Assembly (NCBI RefSeq): GCF_001904655.1
Contig: NZ_MRCC01000015.1
Coordinates: 1 to 64,000 of the forward strand
Length of the DNA: 64,000 bases
Reading direction: 5' to 3'
From: Chroogloeocystis siderophila 5.2 s.c.1
GTDB taxonomy: Bacteria; Cyanobacteriota; Cyanobacteriia; Cyanobacteriales; Chroococcidiopsidaceae
Below are positions 37,038 through 46,575 of this stretch, piece by piece; positions within the stretch are counted from its first letter, which is position 1; each line of letters begins with the position of its first letter. The notes under the pieces are model-generated. The model saw only the letters and a program-made list of their open reading frames with translations, did no database searches and had not been told where the DNA came from. The position numbers were made by a program, and so were the translations under genes.

Positions 37038-37766
37038 TTGGAAAGTCATAAAGAAAAAATCTTAGTAGTAGATGACGAAGCAAGCATACGTCGTATTTTA
37101 GAAACCCGACTATCAATGATTGGTTATGACGTTGTTACCGCAGCTGACGGGGAAGAAGCACTCGACACATTTCGGAAAGCGCAACCTGATTTAGTTGTAC
37201 TTGACGTCATGATGCCAAAGCTAGACGGCTACGGAGTTTGTCAAGAGCTACGTAAAGAATCAGACGTCCCAATCATTATGCTAACAGCCTTGGGAGATGT
37301 CGCAGATCGCATCACAGGTTTAGAACTCGGTGCGGATGATTACGTTGTCAAACCATTTTCTCCTAAAGAACTCGAAGCGCGGATTCGTTCGGTATTGCGG
37401 CGAGTCGATAAAACGGGCGTGACAGGAATTCCAAGTTCAGGCGTGATTCACGTCGGACAACTGCGGATAGATACTAACAAACGGCAAGTTTACAAAGGAG
37501 ATGAGCGGATTCGATTAACCGGAATGGAATTTAGTTTGCTTGAGTTACTCGTAAGTCGTTCAGGTGAAGCTTTCTCGCGCTCAGAGATTCTTCAAGAAGT
37601 GTGGGGCTATACTCCTGAAAGACACGTAGATACTCGCGTCGTAGATGTTCACATTTCGCGCTTGCGTGCAAAATTAGAAGACGATCCGAGTAATCCAGAA
37701 CTTATTCTTACCGCAAGAGGTACGGGTTATTTGTTTCAACGCATTATAGAACCAGGCGAGGAGTGA
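37038..37766 (+). CDS. rpaB: OmpR-type response regulator RpaB (Ycf27)
   Basis: RpaB is the essential regulator that binds HLR1 motifs and controls high-light and photosynthesis genes; NblS (Hik33), encoded at 43129, is its known kinase. The 242-residue protein has a receiver with phospho-acceptor D56 (VVLDVMMPKLDG) and VKPFSPKELEARI, then a winged-helix DNA-binding domain (SLLELLVSRSGEAFSR, DTRVVDVHISRLRAKL). It starts with TTG, supported by a purine-rich AAGGAGCGCGAAGAAG upstream and the conserved HKEKILVVDDE beginning. I found no HLR1 pair in its own upstream region. It heads a three-gene operon. Confidence 0.94.
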   Translation: MESHKEKILVVDDEASIRRILETRLSMIGYDVVTAADGEEALDTFRKAQPDLVVLDVMMPKLDGYGVCQELRKESDVPIIMLTALGDVADRITGLELGADDYVVKPFSPKELEARIRSVLRRVDKTGVTGIPSSGVIHVGQLRIDTNKRQVYKGDERIRLTGMEFSLLELLVSRSGEAFSRSEILQEVWGYTPERHVDTRVVDVHISRLRAKLEDDPSNPELILTARGTGYLFQRIIEPGEE

Positions 37767-37798
37767 AGTAAAAAAAACTAATTACTCATTGCTAAACG

Positions 37799-38461
37799 AT
37801 GGCTAAATCAGACCAAAATCAATTCTTCCGGCTGCTACCAATTGTTGTAGGTGCGCTAGGAGGAACATTACTTCTGCTCAACCGTCTACTAACACCAGAG
37901 TTAACGGGTTCACAGGCACGAGCAGATGCGCTAGGGATTATGCTAAGCGCAACATTAATATTAACAGGTTTGCTATGGCAGCGAATTATACCGCAATCGC
38001 CCGATACCGTCAGTTTAGTCGGGCAAGAAGGTTTTGAGATTGCACCATTGCCAGAGCCAGCAAAAACAGAACTAGCTTGGGCATCGCACTTACTATTAAC
38101 AAATACCGCAACGCGATCGCTAGTCGTATTCTACCAAGGTAAAGTATTGCTGCGGCGGGGTATTTTGGGTCAACAACCAGAAGTCAAACCAGGGGCAATT
38201 TTACAACGCGTGCTAGACAAGCACAAACCTGTTTACCTAGTAGACTTAAAAATATACCCAGGACGGATTGAATTTGATTACTTGCCAGAGAATACTCAAG
38301 GTGTAATAGTACAACCAATTGGTCAAGAGGGTGCGTTGATTTTAGCAGCTAATGCACCGCGTAGCTATACTAAGCAAGATGAAAATTGGATCGCGGGAAT
38401 TGCTGATAAATTAAGTGTCACGCTCAAGAACTCTACAAATGTTGCTTCTGTCTCTGGATAA
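37799..38461 (+). CDS. Cofactor assembly of complex C subunit B (CCB2/CCB4 family)
   Basis: This 220-residue membrane protein resembles the cyanobacterial CCB2/CCB4 family, which takes part in System IV covalent attachment of haem ci to cytochrome b6 of the b6f complex. It has two hydrophobic segments near the N-terminus (LLPIVVGALGGTLLLLNRLL and ALGIMLSATLILTGLLW), followed by a soluble domain (ASHLLLTNTATRSLVVFYQG). The ATG lies 32 bp after rpaB and its stop is 6 bp before the next ATG. Placing it in the rpaB operon ties cytochrome b6f assembly to light regulation, which is inference. Confidence 0.82.
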   Translation: MAKSDQNQFFRLLPIVVGALGGTLLLLNRLLTPELTGSQARADALGIMLSATLILTGLLWQRIIPQSPDTVSLVGQEGFEIAPLPEPAKTELAWASHLLLTNTATRSLVVFYQGKVLLRRGILGQQPEVKPGAILQRVLDKHKPVYLVDLKIYPGRIEFDYLPENTQGVIVQPIGQEGALILAANAPRSYTKQDENWIAGIADKLSVTLKNSTNVASVSG

Positions 38462-38467
38462 AGCTTT

Positions 38468-38989
38468 ATGTTGTTAACGCTGTATTGGGTGCTAGTTGCC
38501 CTGATGATTGTTGGTGTCATTGGCGCTGTGGTTCCAGGGATTCCTGGAACCAGTTTAATTTTAATAGCTATTATTATTTGGGGAGTTCTCCAAGGCTCGT
38601 TGAGTAGTATTGCTGTACCCCTCACGGTTGCGATCGTTGTGTTGCTTGCGAGTATCGGAATTGATTTTTTAGCAAGCTACTGGGGTGCGAAACGTGCTGG
38701 TGCAAGTAAATGGGGACAAATAGGCGCAATTGTCGGTTTAATCTTAGGCTTTTTAGGCTTATTACCAACTTTACCCTTCGGTGGACCTTTACTCGGTATT
38801 CTCCTCGGACCATTCCTTGGAGCGATTATAGGGGAATATCTTTATCAACACAATTTGCAACTAGCCGTCAAAGCTGGAGTAGGAATTGTCGTCGGTTCTT
38901 TGATAGGAAATTTAATTCAGGGAGCGTTAGCAGTTGTTACTTTAAGTGTTTTTGTATTAACAACTTGGTCACAAATCGTTGGCATCTAA
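38468..38989 (+). CDS. DUF456 domain-containing membrane protein
   Basis: The 173-residue protein is hydrophobic throughout with about four to five membrane segments and Gly-rich turns (VGVIGAVVPGIPGTSLILIA, SYWGAKRAGASKWGQIGAIVG, GPLLGILLGPFLGAIIGEYL), the pattern of DUF456. Its function is unknown. It follows the CCB gene by 6 bp and is probably the last gene of the rpaB operon. No clear terminator is visible before the convergent gene at 39152. Confidence 0.85.
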   Translation: MLLTLYWVLVALMIVGVIGAVVPGIPGTSLILIAIIIWGVLQGSLSSIAVPLTVAIVVLLASIGIDFLASYWGAKRAGASKWGQIGAIVGLILGFLGLLPTLPFGGPLLGILLGPFLGAIIGEYLYQHNLQLAVKAGVGIVVGSLIGNLIQGALAVVTLSVFVLTTWSQIVGI

Positions 38990-39151
38990 ATTATATTTTA
39001 GAAAAGCATGAGTGCTGTTGAATTCTACAAGCTGCTTATCGCTTAGCAGTACTTCTAAAAATATAAATTTCCCGATTTGTTGGATATTACTACTTTCAAT
39101 AACGTATTTGTTAATTCTAGAGAAACGTTATAGTTAAGTTAGTAATGGTAT

Positions 39152-39541
39152 TTAGTTGCATTTAACGGGTTTTAATCGAACTTGAAGATGACGAGTGAGT
39201 ACGTGGCATTCACCTTGAGTTACCTCGACTTTCTCTAAGACAGAAGTTTCATAACCATCGCTTGATGTTGATACGGTATAGACTCCAGGACGTTCAAACA
39301 CTCCTCCATATATAAATTGTCCTGCTGGTGTTACACTGCTCAGTTGAAGTTCCTCTTGGAAGTTCTGTTTTTGAACAACAACTTTAGCTTCTAGTGGTAA
39401 ATTTGTTTGAGCATCAGAAACTGTTACTGTAATTGCAGGTTCTATGCTAGGAGTGCAAAAAGTCATAGTGTCAAGTTCAGGAGATTGAGCAGATACAAAA
39501 ACTATTCCAAGAAGAGATAGCGAGCTTAGATGTCTGTCCAT
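39152..39541 (-). CDS. Small exported protein with a carboxypeptidase-regulatory-like fold
   Basis: The 129-residue product has a short signal peptide (LSSLSLLGIVFVSAQS) and a beta-rich domain resembling the carboxypeptidase regulatory-like/transthyretin fold: ITVTVSDAQTNLPLEAKVVV, GVFERPGVYTVSTSSDGYET and LQVRLKPVKC. Three cysteines (in FCTPS, GECHV and VKCN) may form disulfides. I do not recognise a specific family or role; it may bind the cell surface. The start is ATG. Confidence 0.65.
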   Translation of the reverse strand: MDRHLSSLSLLGIVFVSAQSPELDTMTFCTPSIEPAITVTVSDAQTNLPLEAKVVVQKQNFQEELQLSSVTPAGQFIYGGVFERPGVYTVSTSSDGYETSVLEKVEVTQGECHVLTRHLQVRLKPVKCN

Positions 39542-39757
39542 GATCGCATTCCTTTTCTATTAAATCTTTTCATGTATAACTGTTAATTGGCAGTCATCTA
39601 ATTTTAAAATAAAAAACTCTAAAAACGGGTATCAAAGTTTTTGCTGTTATGTAGTCTCTAAACAATTATTCGACCTTTAAGTTGAAGCGGCTTTGATAAC
39701 TTATAACTTAACACTTACACTTCTCTTAAGTTCTCCTAGTTTCTAACCCCTGCTATC

Positions 39758-41749
39758 CTACACAAATATGGAACAACCAGAATAGAGATTTGCTAAGTCA
39801 GCACTACGCTGGAGTGCTACTGCACGACGCACAGCAGCATCTGCATTGACTAATCCGTGACCAAAAGTATTATCTCGTCCCTCTGCTCCTAAATCCATTG
39901 CTGTATCAATCAAAATCTGACGTACTTGCCCTCCTGTCAAGCTGGAATTGACACTCCACACCAAGGAAGCAATTCCAGCTAAGTTAGGATTAGCGCCAGA
40001 GGTTCCGCCAAAAAAGCGCATATTACCGAATTTATCAATTGCTGGAGAATCGGTTGCTGCTACTAATGTCAAATTAGAACCACGGTTAGAGTAACTAGCA
40101 AGATTGACAGAAGAAGCATTAGTCAAGCCATCTACTATCGTTGTAGCACTTGTGTTCCGTAGTGCGCCAACTGACATAACATTGTCATGCGTTGTTTCTA
40201 ATTGCGCAACACCACTCACGCTTGTTAAGTAATTAGGATCGGAAAGATTGCCATTAGGACCACCATTACCGGCTGCGATCGCAAAAATAGCAATGTCAGA
40301 GTTATCTCGAATTAATTGTTCAAGTTGTTCGCGCGTTCCACCACTATTAAACCAATTTCCTTGAATTCCGCCTTGGAAAACAACTCGTTGATTTCTAGCT
40401 CGTGCATAGCTAATAGTATCTTGAATCGCTTGCTGTAAAGATACACCTCTGTATACGTCATTCACGTACACACTGCTATTCCAGTTAATTCCTGCAATCC
40501 CAGAGGAATTATTGGCAATTGAAGACATGATACTTATTGCAGAATGCCCATGTCCATAGTTATTAAAGTTGTCATCATCACTAGGATCAGTAATTAAGCG
40601 ATCTATTGCAATATCAACAATATCTCCGCTAGCACCGGCTGCTGTCAAAATTCCTGTATCTAAAGAAGCTAGTAAGACATTGCTAGCCCCTTGAGTAAAG
40701 CGCCATGCGTTACTTACATCAGATATATGTAAGTTCCATTGAGAACCGAAGAAAGTATCATTAGTGCGTACTTGTAGTTCAAAGATTGAGGAGTCTGAAA
40801 AGCGCAATCTTTCAATACCTTGTAAGTAAATTTCTCGACCATCAGCAAGATTTATATAATCGAAGGTTGTACCTCCAAAAATTGCTTGATTAGCAGTTGA
40901 ACCAGACAACGGATTAAAATCAGCGAGGCTCATACCATTAATACTAGTAATGCTAGAAGGAGAAATTTCAAACAAGTTTAATGTATCTGTACCGCCGCGT
41001 CCAATAATAACGGCACCTGTCCCTAAGTCTGCTGTATAGTCAATAATTTCACCCTTAAAAGAGCCATTAATTCGGTTCCAAGATAGTACATTTATAGCTT
41101 GAGAAGCAGAAGCAAACTCTTGACCGTCAGTAGTACGAGCTACTGCACGCAGTTGATAACTATCTCCAGTAAAATTTGAAAAGCTGGCGAGGTTAATTAA
41201 CTCATTCGATAAGTTAGCTTGATTCCAAGTTCCCAGAGTTGATACAACACTATTGCCTTTTAGGGCTTCTAGACGTACATCTAATAAAGAAAAAATGTTG
41301 TCTAAATTATAGTTGAGACGTAAAGCTCCACTTTCAAAGACGCTATTTAAAGTATTGTCTCCCGAAGCATCAAATACACTAAATTTGGTAAAGATAGGAT
41401 TAATACTTGTCGTGGCTAATGGATCGCTATTATTGTTATTCGGTGCGTCACTTGTGATATATGGATAGTTATTAAAAGCTGAGTATGTATTTTCTTGAAT
41501 TTCCTGGTCTGTAATTATCTGAGTTGATAAATTATCTTGGGAAGAGCTTAAATATGTCGGAGTAGGTAAGTTAGAAACATCAGGAGAATAAGTTGCTGAG
41601 CTACTCGATCTGTTGTTTCTGTATATTACTGGTTCAGTAAGTTCTGAAGTTGTATTGTATGGTATGCCTGATGAGTTTGGTTCTGAAACTAGAGAAGTAT
41701 TAAATATATTTGAACTAAAGCTTTCTAGTAGCTTTAAATTGTATGACAT
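39758..41749 (-). CDS. S8 family (subtilisin-like) serine peptidase
   Basis: The 663-residue protein has about 330 N-terminal residues of Asn/Ser/Thr-rich and beta-rich sequence, then a subtilase domain. The catalytic triad is visible as D364 (ASLDTGIL), H400 (NYGHGHSAIS) and S584 (GGTSGANP), with the oxyanion Asn in AAGNGG (N495). The His motif differs from the usual HGTH (HGHS) but keeps the catalytic histidine. The segment VIIGRGGTDTLNLF resembles linkers in large secreted cyanobacterial proteins. No N-terminal signal peptide is visible, suggesting leaderless secretion such as type I. The catalytic domain is followed by only about 70 residues. The start is ATG. Confidence 0.9.
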   Translation of the reverse strand: MSYNLKLLESFSSNIFNTSLVSEPNSSGIPYNTTSELTEPVIYRNNRSSSSATYSPDVSNLPTPTYLSSSQDNLSTQIITDQEIQENTYSAFNNYPYITSDAPNNNNSDPLATTSINPIFTKFSVFDASGDNTLNSVFESGALRLNYNLDNIFSLLDVRLEALKGNSVVSTLGTWNQANLSNELINLASFSNFTGDSYQLRAVARTTDGQEFASASQAINVLSWNRINGSFKGEIIDYTADLGTGAVIIGRGGTDTLNLFEISPSSITSINGMSLADFNPLSGSTANQAIFGGTTFDYINLADGREIYLQGIERLRFSDSSIFELQVRTNDTFFGSQWNLHISDVSNAWRFTQGASNVLLASLDTGILTAAGASGDIVDIAIDRLITDPSDDDNFNNYGHGHSAISIMSSIANNSSGIAGINWNSSVYVNDVYRGVSLQQAIQDTISYARARNQRVVFQGGIQGNWFNSGGTREQLEQLIRDNSDIAIFAIAAGNGGPNGNLSDPNYLTSVSGVAQLETTHDNVMSVGALRNTSATTIVDGLTNASSVNLASYSNRGSNLTLVAATDSPAIDKFGNMRFFGGTSGANPNLAGIASLVWSVNSSLTGGQVRQILIDTAMDLGAEGRDNTFGHGLVNADAAVRRAVALQRSADLANLYSGCSIFV

Positions 41750-42265
41750 ATTTTTCAGATAGGTAAATCAATTCTCAAATTTCTAATAATTTGAGACATG
41801 AAAGTTTTAGCAGACTTGTATATCTACTTGATGAAATTAGAGCTAGCAGAATTAAATCCTTGTAAGCTTGGCTTTATAAGTTATTGATTTTTTCACTTTA
41901 TTTTGCTAAACAAGGAGATTTTAGGGATTCTATACAGAGAATTACTAGTAATTTAGCAAGCATTTTGCGGATAAAAATAAAACATTATTGAGTTTTTATC
42001 TAAATTCTTTAAAGATTTGATTAAGAAAATATCTCTAACAAATAAATAATTTATATTTATTCTTGAACGGAATATTAGCTATTTGTAATTGATTATCACT
42101 TTCATTATTAAACGACGTGGCATTAATTGGGAAAAGAGCATTTATACAAGAGATGAACCTTTACCCTACAACACATACCACGCAGATTCGAGCCTGAATA
42201 TGATCGCGAATTTATTCGCTACTAGATGAACTCTATCGGCCTTTGTAGACTTACGCACAAAACTA
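41750..42265. other. AT-rich non-coding spacer with a repeat module
   Basis: This 516-bp region lies upstream of the subtilase gene and downstream of the hydrolase gene. It contains the protease promoter and, at 42206-42219, the palindrome GCGAATTTATTCGC of the interspersed repeat family, followed by GCCTTTGTAGACTTACGC. No gene is evident. Confidence 0.5.
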
Positions 42266-43108
42266 TTACGTAGTACGACGGAGAAACAATTGCAATAGAT
42301 CGCCAATTTTTTCTGACCAATGCTCTTGCGGATAGTGTCCGGCTTCAGGTATTTGGACGAGTTCGACATTTTTTAAAGACTCGACTGCGTTTTGTGTATC
42401 AGCGATCGCAAGCCAAGGATCTTTAATTCCCCAAATAACCATTGTTGGTTGTTGCCACTTGCGTAAGCCCGAGTCAATTTCTGCGAGTGATTGTTGAAGT
42501 TGAAGATTGCGCATAGTCGCCAAAAGCGATCGCCCTGCTGCTGAACTTGTCAGAAAAGGCTTGCGGTAAATATTCAAATCTTGTTCACCGATTTGATAAC
42601 GGCTACCACTTTCTAGCGTACGGTCAACTAATAGGGGGTCTTGCGTGAGCATATCACCCATAAATGGTAATCCGAGTTGTTTCAGCTTCCAAGGGAGTTT
42701 AGCGTTAGGAGAAATTGGTGCATTGAGAATCGCTAAGCGTTCAATTTGCTGGGGATTACGTAAAGCGTATTGCAAACCAACCGAACCCAAAAAACCCTGC
42801 ACAACTAAGGAAAACCGCGAAACTTCTAAGGCTTGAATAAATTCTGCTAATGCAGTGATAAAAGCATCAGGCGTGTAAGCAAAATCTCGTTTATCAGGCT
42901 TAGCGGAAAGACCAAATCCAATCCAATCGGGGGCGATCGCACGAAATCCTCTTTCGGCAAGAGTTGGCATAATTGCCGTCCAACTGTAGCTTTGGGCAGG
43001 AATACCATGAAGTAAAACAACAGGTGGCTTATCTATACTTTGAATTGGTTTATTTTCACGATAAAACCACTCCAATTTGCCTACTGTAATTTGATTTTCG
43101 GTATTCAC
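42266..43108 (-). CDS. Alpha/beta hydrolase-fold protein with atypical nucleophile elbow
   Basis: The 280-residue protein has the alpha/beta hydrolase layout: oxyanion region VVLLHGIPAQSYSW, DWIGFGLS, then the elbow LVVQGFLGSVG (102-111), acid GIKDPWLA and catalytic His in PEAGHYPQEHW. Haloalkane dehalogenases have VVQDWGG and esterases GHSMGG at the elbow. Here the aligned nucleophile position is G105, with the nearest serine at 109, so activity is uncertain. The start is GTG. It lies 20 bp after nblS, in the purD-nblS transcription unit. Its substrate is unknown. Confidence 0.88.
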   Translation of the reverse strand: MNTENQITVGKLEWFYRENKPIQSIDKPPVVLLHGIPAQSYSWTAIMPTLAERGFRAIAPDWIGFGLSAKPDKRDFAYTPDAFITALAEFIQALEVSRFSLVVQGFLGSVGLQYALRNPQQIERLAILNAPISPNAKLPWKLKQLGLPFMGDMLTQDPLLVDRTLESGSRYQIGEQDLNIYRKPFLTSSAAGRSLLATMRNLQLQQSLAEIDSGLRKWQQPTMVIWGIKDPWLAIADTQNAVESLKNVELVQIPEAGHYPQEHWSEKIGDLLQLFLRRTT

Positions 43109-43128
43109 GACACCTGACCCTTGCTACG

Positions 43129-45090
43129 CTAGTTACCATCCGCAGCTGTAACGCTCGATGGATTCTCTAAAATTGCTGCTTGAAACACTGCCAAGTCGAA
43201 CCAGAAAGTTGTGCCGACGCCAACCTCACTAACTAAGTGTACGCTGCTATGGTGCTTGTCGATAATATTTCTGACAATTGATAGCCCTAATCCTGTTCCT
43301 TCGAGAGTATGAACGCGGTTTTCTACACGAAAGAAGCGACCAAAAATCTTCTCTTGATGTTCAGGATCAATGCCCATACCCGTATCAGAAATCTCAATAC
43401 GGACTTTTCCAGCAAGTGGCTGCGAATTGAGCCGTAGCAAGCTTTGCTTTGTTTTTGTATTCTCTATTAAGTAAGCACGAATAACAACTTTGCCACCAGC
43501 ATTTGTGAATTTCAAAGCGTTACCGACTAGATTTGTAAATACTTGTAGTAACAAGTCATAGTTGCCGAGTACAGGAGGTAGCTTAGGTTCAATTTCCTGA
43601 ATTAATTCAATTCCTTTATCTTTAGCATTTAACTGATAGTTACGCAGCGTTTGGTCGATCGCCTGCGCGACATCTACCGCATCAAAATGATAAATACGAC
43701 ACGATTCTAAGCGCGACAAATCTAAAACATCATTAACAAGGCGGGTCAGGCGATCCGTTTCATTGTTGGCTGTTTGGAGAAATTCGCGGCGCTGTTGTTC
43801 GCCGAGTTCTGCACCGTAGTCGTGTAAAGTTTCGATATAAGTTTTTATGTTAAATAAAGGCGTTCGCAGTTCGTGCGAGACGTTGCTAATAAACTGACTT
43901 TTCGCTTCATTCAGTTCAACTTCGCGCGTGATGTCTTGCACCGTCATCGCGATACCTTTAAGACTTTCGCGATATTGATCGAGAACCGTTGTTAACAGAA
44001 TCCGAATCGTACGATTTGTCGGTTGATTGAGCGAGACTCGAAATTCAGCACTGTCGCGTTCGCCAGCGACAAGTTGATACAAAGGACGTGTTAACTCCAT
44101 CTGTAGCACTGGTGGCAAATGATGCAAAATGTTATTTCCAACAACAGGCGCACCATCCCAACCAAACATTCGCCGTGCGATCGGATTGACTAAAATGACG
44201 TGCATATTCGTATCGAGTAATATCGCACCGTCCGCAATTGTCGAAACGAGGGTTTCGAGCTTCGCTTTCTCGGCGGTTAGTTCTTCGATGTTTTGTTCCT
44301 CATAGCGTTCTAGACGCTCTGCCATTTCATTGAAGCTAGAAATTAATTCTTTGAGTTCGCCGCCGACGGGTAAGTCAATTCGCTGCTTGAAATTTCCGGC
44401 GGCAATGTTTTTCACACCTACGAGGAGTTCTTTGATTGGTTTTGTAATGTACAGTGCATTAAACACTGCACCAAGAATTACCATGACCCAAATTGAGATG
44501 AATACGGCGATCGTGACATCCCGCGTGAGATTTGATGAGGTAATGACAGTAGGATTGGGATTCGTGCCGATTGCCAAAACGCCTAAATAAGTGCCGTTGT
44601 GCGTCAAGGGGACAAAAACATCTGTCACAACGCCATCAGGCGTGCGATGCTGCCGCACCATAGGTAATTCTGAATTGGCAGCGTAGTCATCGGGAAGTTG
44701 AATGCGGCGTTCGATTGTCAAGGAGTTTTGAACTTCTGAATCCCAAAAAGGAATGCCAAAGAAGATTTTGCCCGATTCATCTGCGTAGAGCATATAGCGA
44801 ACGCTAGAAGTGCTGCTGTAGAAGCGTTGTGAAAACTGGGCAACCTCAGTTAAATTATCTTCGGCAATTAAGGGAGCGACATTCGATGCCAGCAATAGAC
44901 CAAGATCGCGACCAAAGCGAGTATCGTTAAGACGGGCATCTTGTTGAATCGTGTTGACTGCCCAAAAGGTGAGACCGCTCATGATTAAGGAAACCACCAA
45001 CGTGGCAGCAGCCATTAGCTTAGTCTGGAGCGTGAACTCTGACCACCAATGGGCGATCGCCTCTCGAATTTTCTTCAGTAAAGCTAGCAT
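43129..45090 (-). CDS. nblS: Sensor histidine kinase NblS (Hik33/DspA)
   Basis: NblS (Hik33) is the conserved membrane kinase sensing high light, cold and other stress, and phosphorylates RpaB. The 653-residue protein matches its full layout: membrane segments at about 25-45 and 191-213, extracytoplasmic domain between, HAMP (about 214-266), PAS (about 275-390) with HVILVNPIARRMFGW, HisKA with phosphorylation site H406 (SHELRTPLF), and HATPase with N524 (NLVGNALKFTN), DTGMGI and GTGLGLSIV. All kinase boxes are intact. The ATG is 43 bp after purD, an adjacency conserved in cyanobacteria, and its target regulator RpaB is encoded 5.4 kb away. Confidence 0.96.
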   Translation of the reverse strand: MLALLKKIREAIAHWWSEFTLQTKLMAAATLVVSLIMSGLTFWAVNTIQQDARLNDTRFGRDLGLLLASNVAPLIAEDNLTEVAQFSQRFYSSTSSVRYMLYADESGKIFFGIPFWDSEVQNSLTIERRIQLPDDYAANSELPMVRQHRTPDGVVTDVFVPLTHNGTYLGVLAIGTNPNPTVITSSNLTRDVTIAVFISIWVMVILGAVFNALYITKPIKELLVGVKNIAAGNFKQRIDLPVGGELKELISSFNEMAERLERYEEQNIEELTAEKAKLETLVSTIADGAILLDTNMHVILVNPIARRMFGWDGAPVVGNNILHHLPPVLQMELTRPLYQLVAGERDSAEFRVSLNQPTNRTIRILLTTVLDQYRESLKGIAMTVQDITREVELNEAKSQFISNVSHELRTPLFNIKTYIETLHDYGAELGEQQRREFLQTANNETDRLTRLVNDVLDLSRLESCRIYHFDAVDVAQAIDQTLRNYQLNAKDKGIELIQEIEPKLPPVLGNYDLLLQVFTNLVGNALKFTNAGGKVVIRAYLIENTKTKQSLLRLNSQPLAGKVRIEISDTGMGIDPEHQEKIFGRFFRVENRVHTLEGTGLGLSIVRNIIDKHHSSVHLVSEVGVGTTFWFDLAVFQAAILENPSSVTAADGN

Positions 45091-45133
45091 CTTCTATACG
45101 TTGTTAGTTGTGGCTTCTGTTAAAACCTAACAA

Positions 45134-46417
45134 CTAAAAATTAACAGCTTTTGATTGGACGCGGTAGCCGATGTCACGCCGATAGTACATTTTCTCAAAT
45201 TGAATACAATTAACTGCACTGTAAGCAAGTGCGATCGCTTGCTCAAAATTTTCGCCAATTCCCGTAACACCGAGAACTCGACCGCCATCAGTCACGAGGT
45301 CTGATAATAATTTGGTACCTGCATGGAAGACGTTTGTGCCTAATGCTTCTGCAAAGTCGATACCAGAAATGACTTTTCCCTTTTCGTAGCTTCCAGGATA
45401 GCCACCCGCAGCAATGACGACACAAGCTGATGCACCGGATTTCCATGCGATCGGCGGCATTTGTTCTAATCGCTGTTCTACACAAGCGAGTAATAACTCT
45501 TCGAGAGGAGTTTCGAGTAGCGGTAAAATTGCTTGAGTTTCAGGATCGCCAAAGCGACAGTTGAACTCTAAAACTTTAAAATCGCCGTTGGGGGCAATCA
45601 TCAAGCCAGCATACAGGACACCGCGATAGTCAATACCTTTTTTTTTGAGCGTAGCGATCGCCGGTTGTAAAACTTTTGCTTCAATTTCTGCCATCAACTC
45701 TGGTGTGACAATCGGTGCAGGCGCATAGACTCCCATACCGCCTGTATTTTCTCCTGTATCACCTTCGCCAATGCGTTTGTGGTCTTGTGCAGGTAATAGC
45801 GGACGAATCGTTAAACCATCGGTAAGCGCTAAAACTGAGGCTTCTTGACCAACCAAGCATTCTTCAATAACGACAAACTCGCCTGCACCAAATTGCCCTT
45901 GAAAAATGGCGTCTATTGCGCTGTGGGCTTGCGCTACCGTTTCGGCAACTGTCACCCCTTTACCGGCGGCTAAACCATCAGCTTTGACCACAATCGGTGC
46001 GCCTTGGGCTTTTACATAGTCTTTAGCAGCGGCTGCGTGATGAAATACAGCAGCTTTGGCAGTAGGGATTTTGGCTTCCTGCATTAAGGCTTTTGCCCAA
46101 GCTTTACTTGCTTCGATTTGTGCGCCAGCACGCGTAGGACCAAAAACTTTAATGCCGAGGCGTTGTAAATTGTCTGTAATTCCTAATGCTAGGGGAACTT
46201 CAGGACCTACGACGACAAGATCGATGTTGTGCGATCGCGCAAATTCGCCCATACTGGCAAAGTCTTCAACACTGAATGGCAGATTTTGACAGCGGTCTAG
46301 AATTGCCGTTCCACCATTACCAGGCGCACAGAAGACTTGTTCAACTTGCGGCGATCGCAACAATTTCCAGGCGATCGCGTGTTCGCGCCCTCCACTACCT
46401 ACAACTAAAACTTTCAC
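45134..46417 (-). CDS. purD: Phosphoribosylamine-glycine ligase PurD
   Basis: PurD (GAR synthetase) joins glycine to phosphoribosylamine in de novo purine synthesis, using ATP. The 427-residue ATP-grasp enzyme has N-terminal KVLVVGSGGREHAIAWKL, IVVKADGLAAGKGV, LPAQDHKRIGEGDTGENTGG and EFNCRFGDPETQ. The length is normal. It starts with GTG. It is the first gene of the purD-nblS-hydrolase unit. Confidence 0.96.
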   Translation of the reverse strand: MKVLVVGSGGREHAIAWKLLRSPQVEQVFCAPGNGGTAILDRCQNLPFSVEDFASMGEFARSHNIDLVVVGPEVPLALGITDNLQRLGIKVFGPTRAGAQIEASKAWAKALMQEAKIPTAKAAVFHHAAAAKDYVKAQGAPIVVKADGLAAGKGVTVAETVAQAHSAIDAIFQGQFGAGEFVVIEECLVGQEASVLALTDGLTIRPLLPAQDHKRIGEGDTGENTGGMGVYAPAPIVTPELMAEIEAKVLQPAIATLKKKGIDYRGVLYAGLMIAPNGDFKVLEFNCRFGDPETQAILPLLETPLEELLLACVEQRLEQMPPIAWKSGASACVVIAAGGYPGSYEKGKVISGIDFAEALGTNVFHAGTKLLSDLVTDGGRVLGVTGIGENFEQAIALAYSAVNCIQFEKMYYRRDIGYRVQSKAVNF

Positions 46418-46575
46418 TTTGATCCTCGCAGCACTGTGGTAATCGGTGATTGGTAACTGGTAATTGGTAAACGTTACATCCTTCTATTACCTAATGACTC
46501 ATTCTCTCACATCGTTTCAATACATATCAGCCGACTTACAAGTAGCGATTATGAAAAAGTTTGTTATAGAAATGA

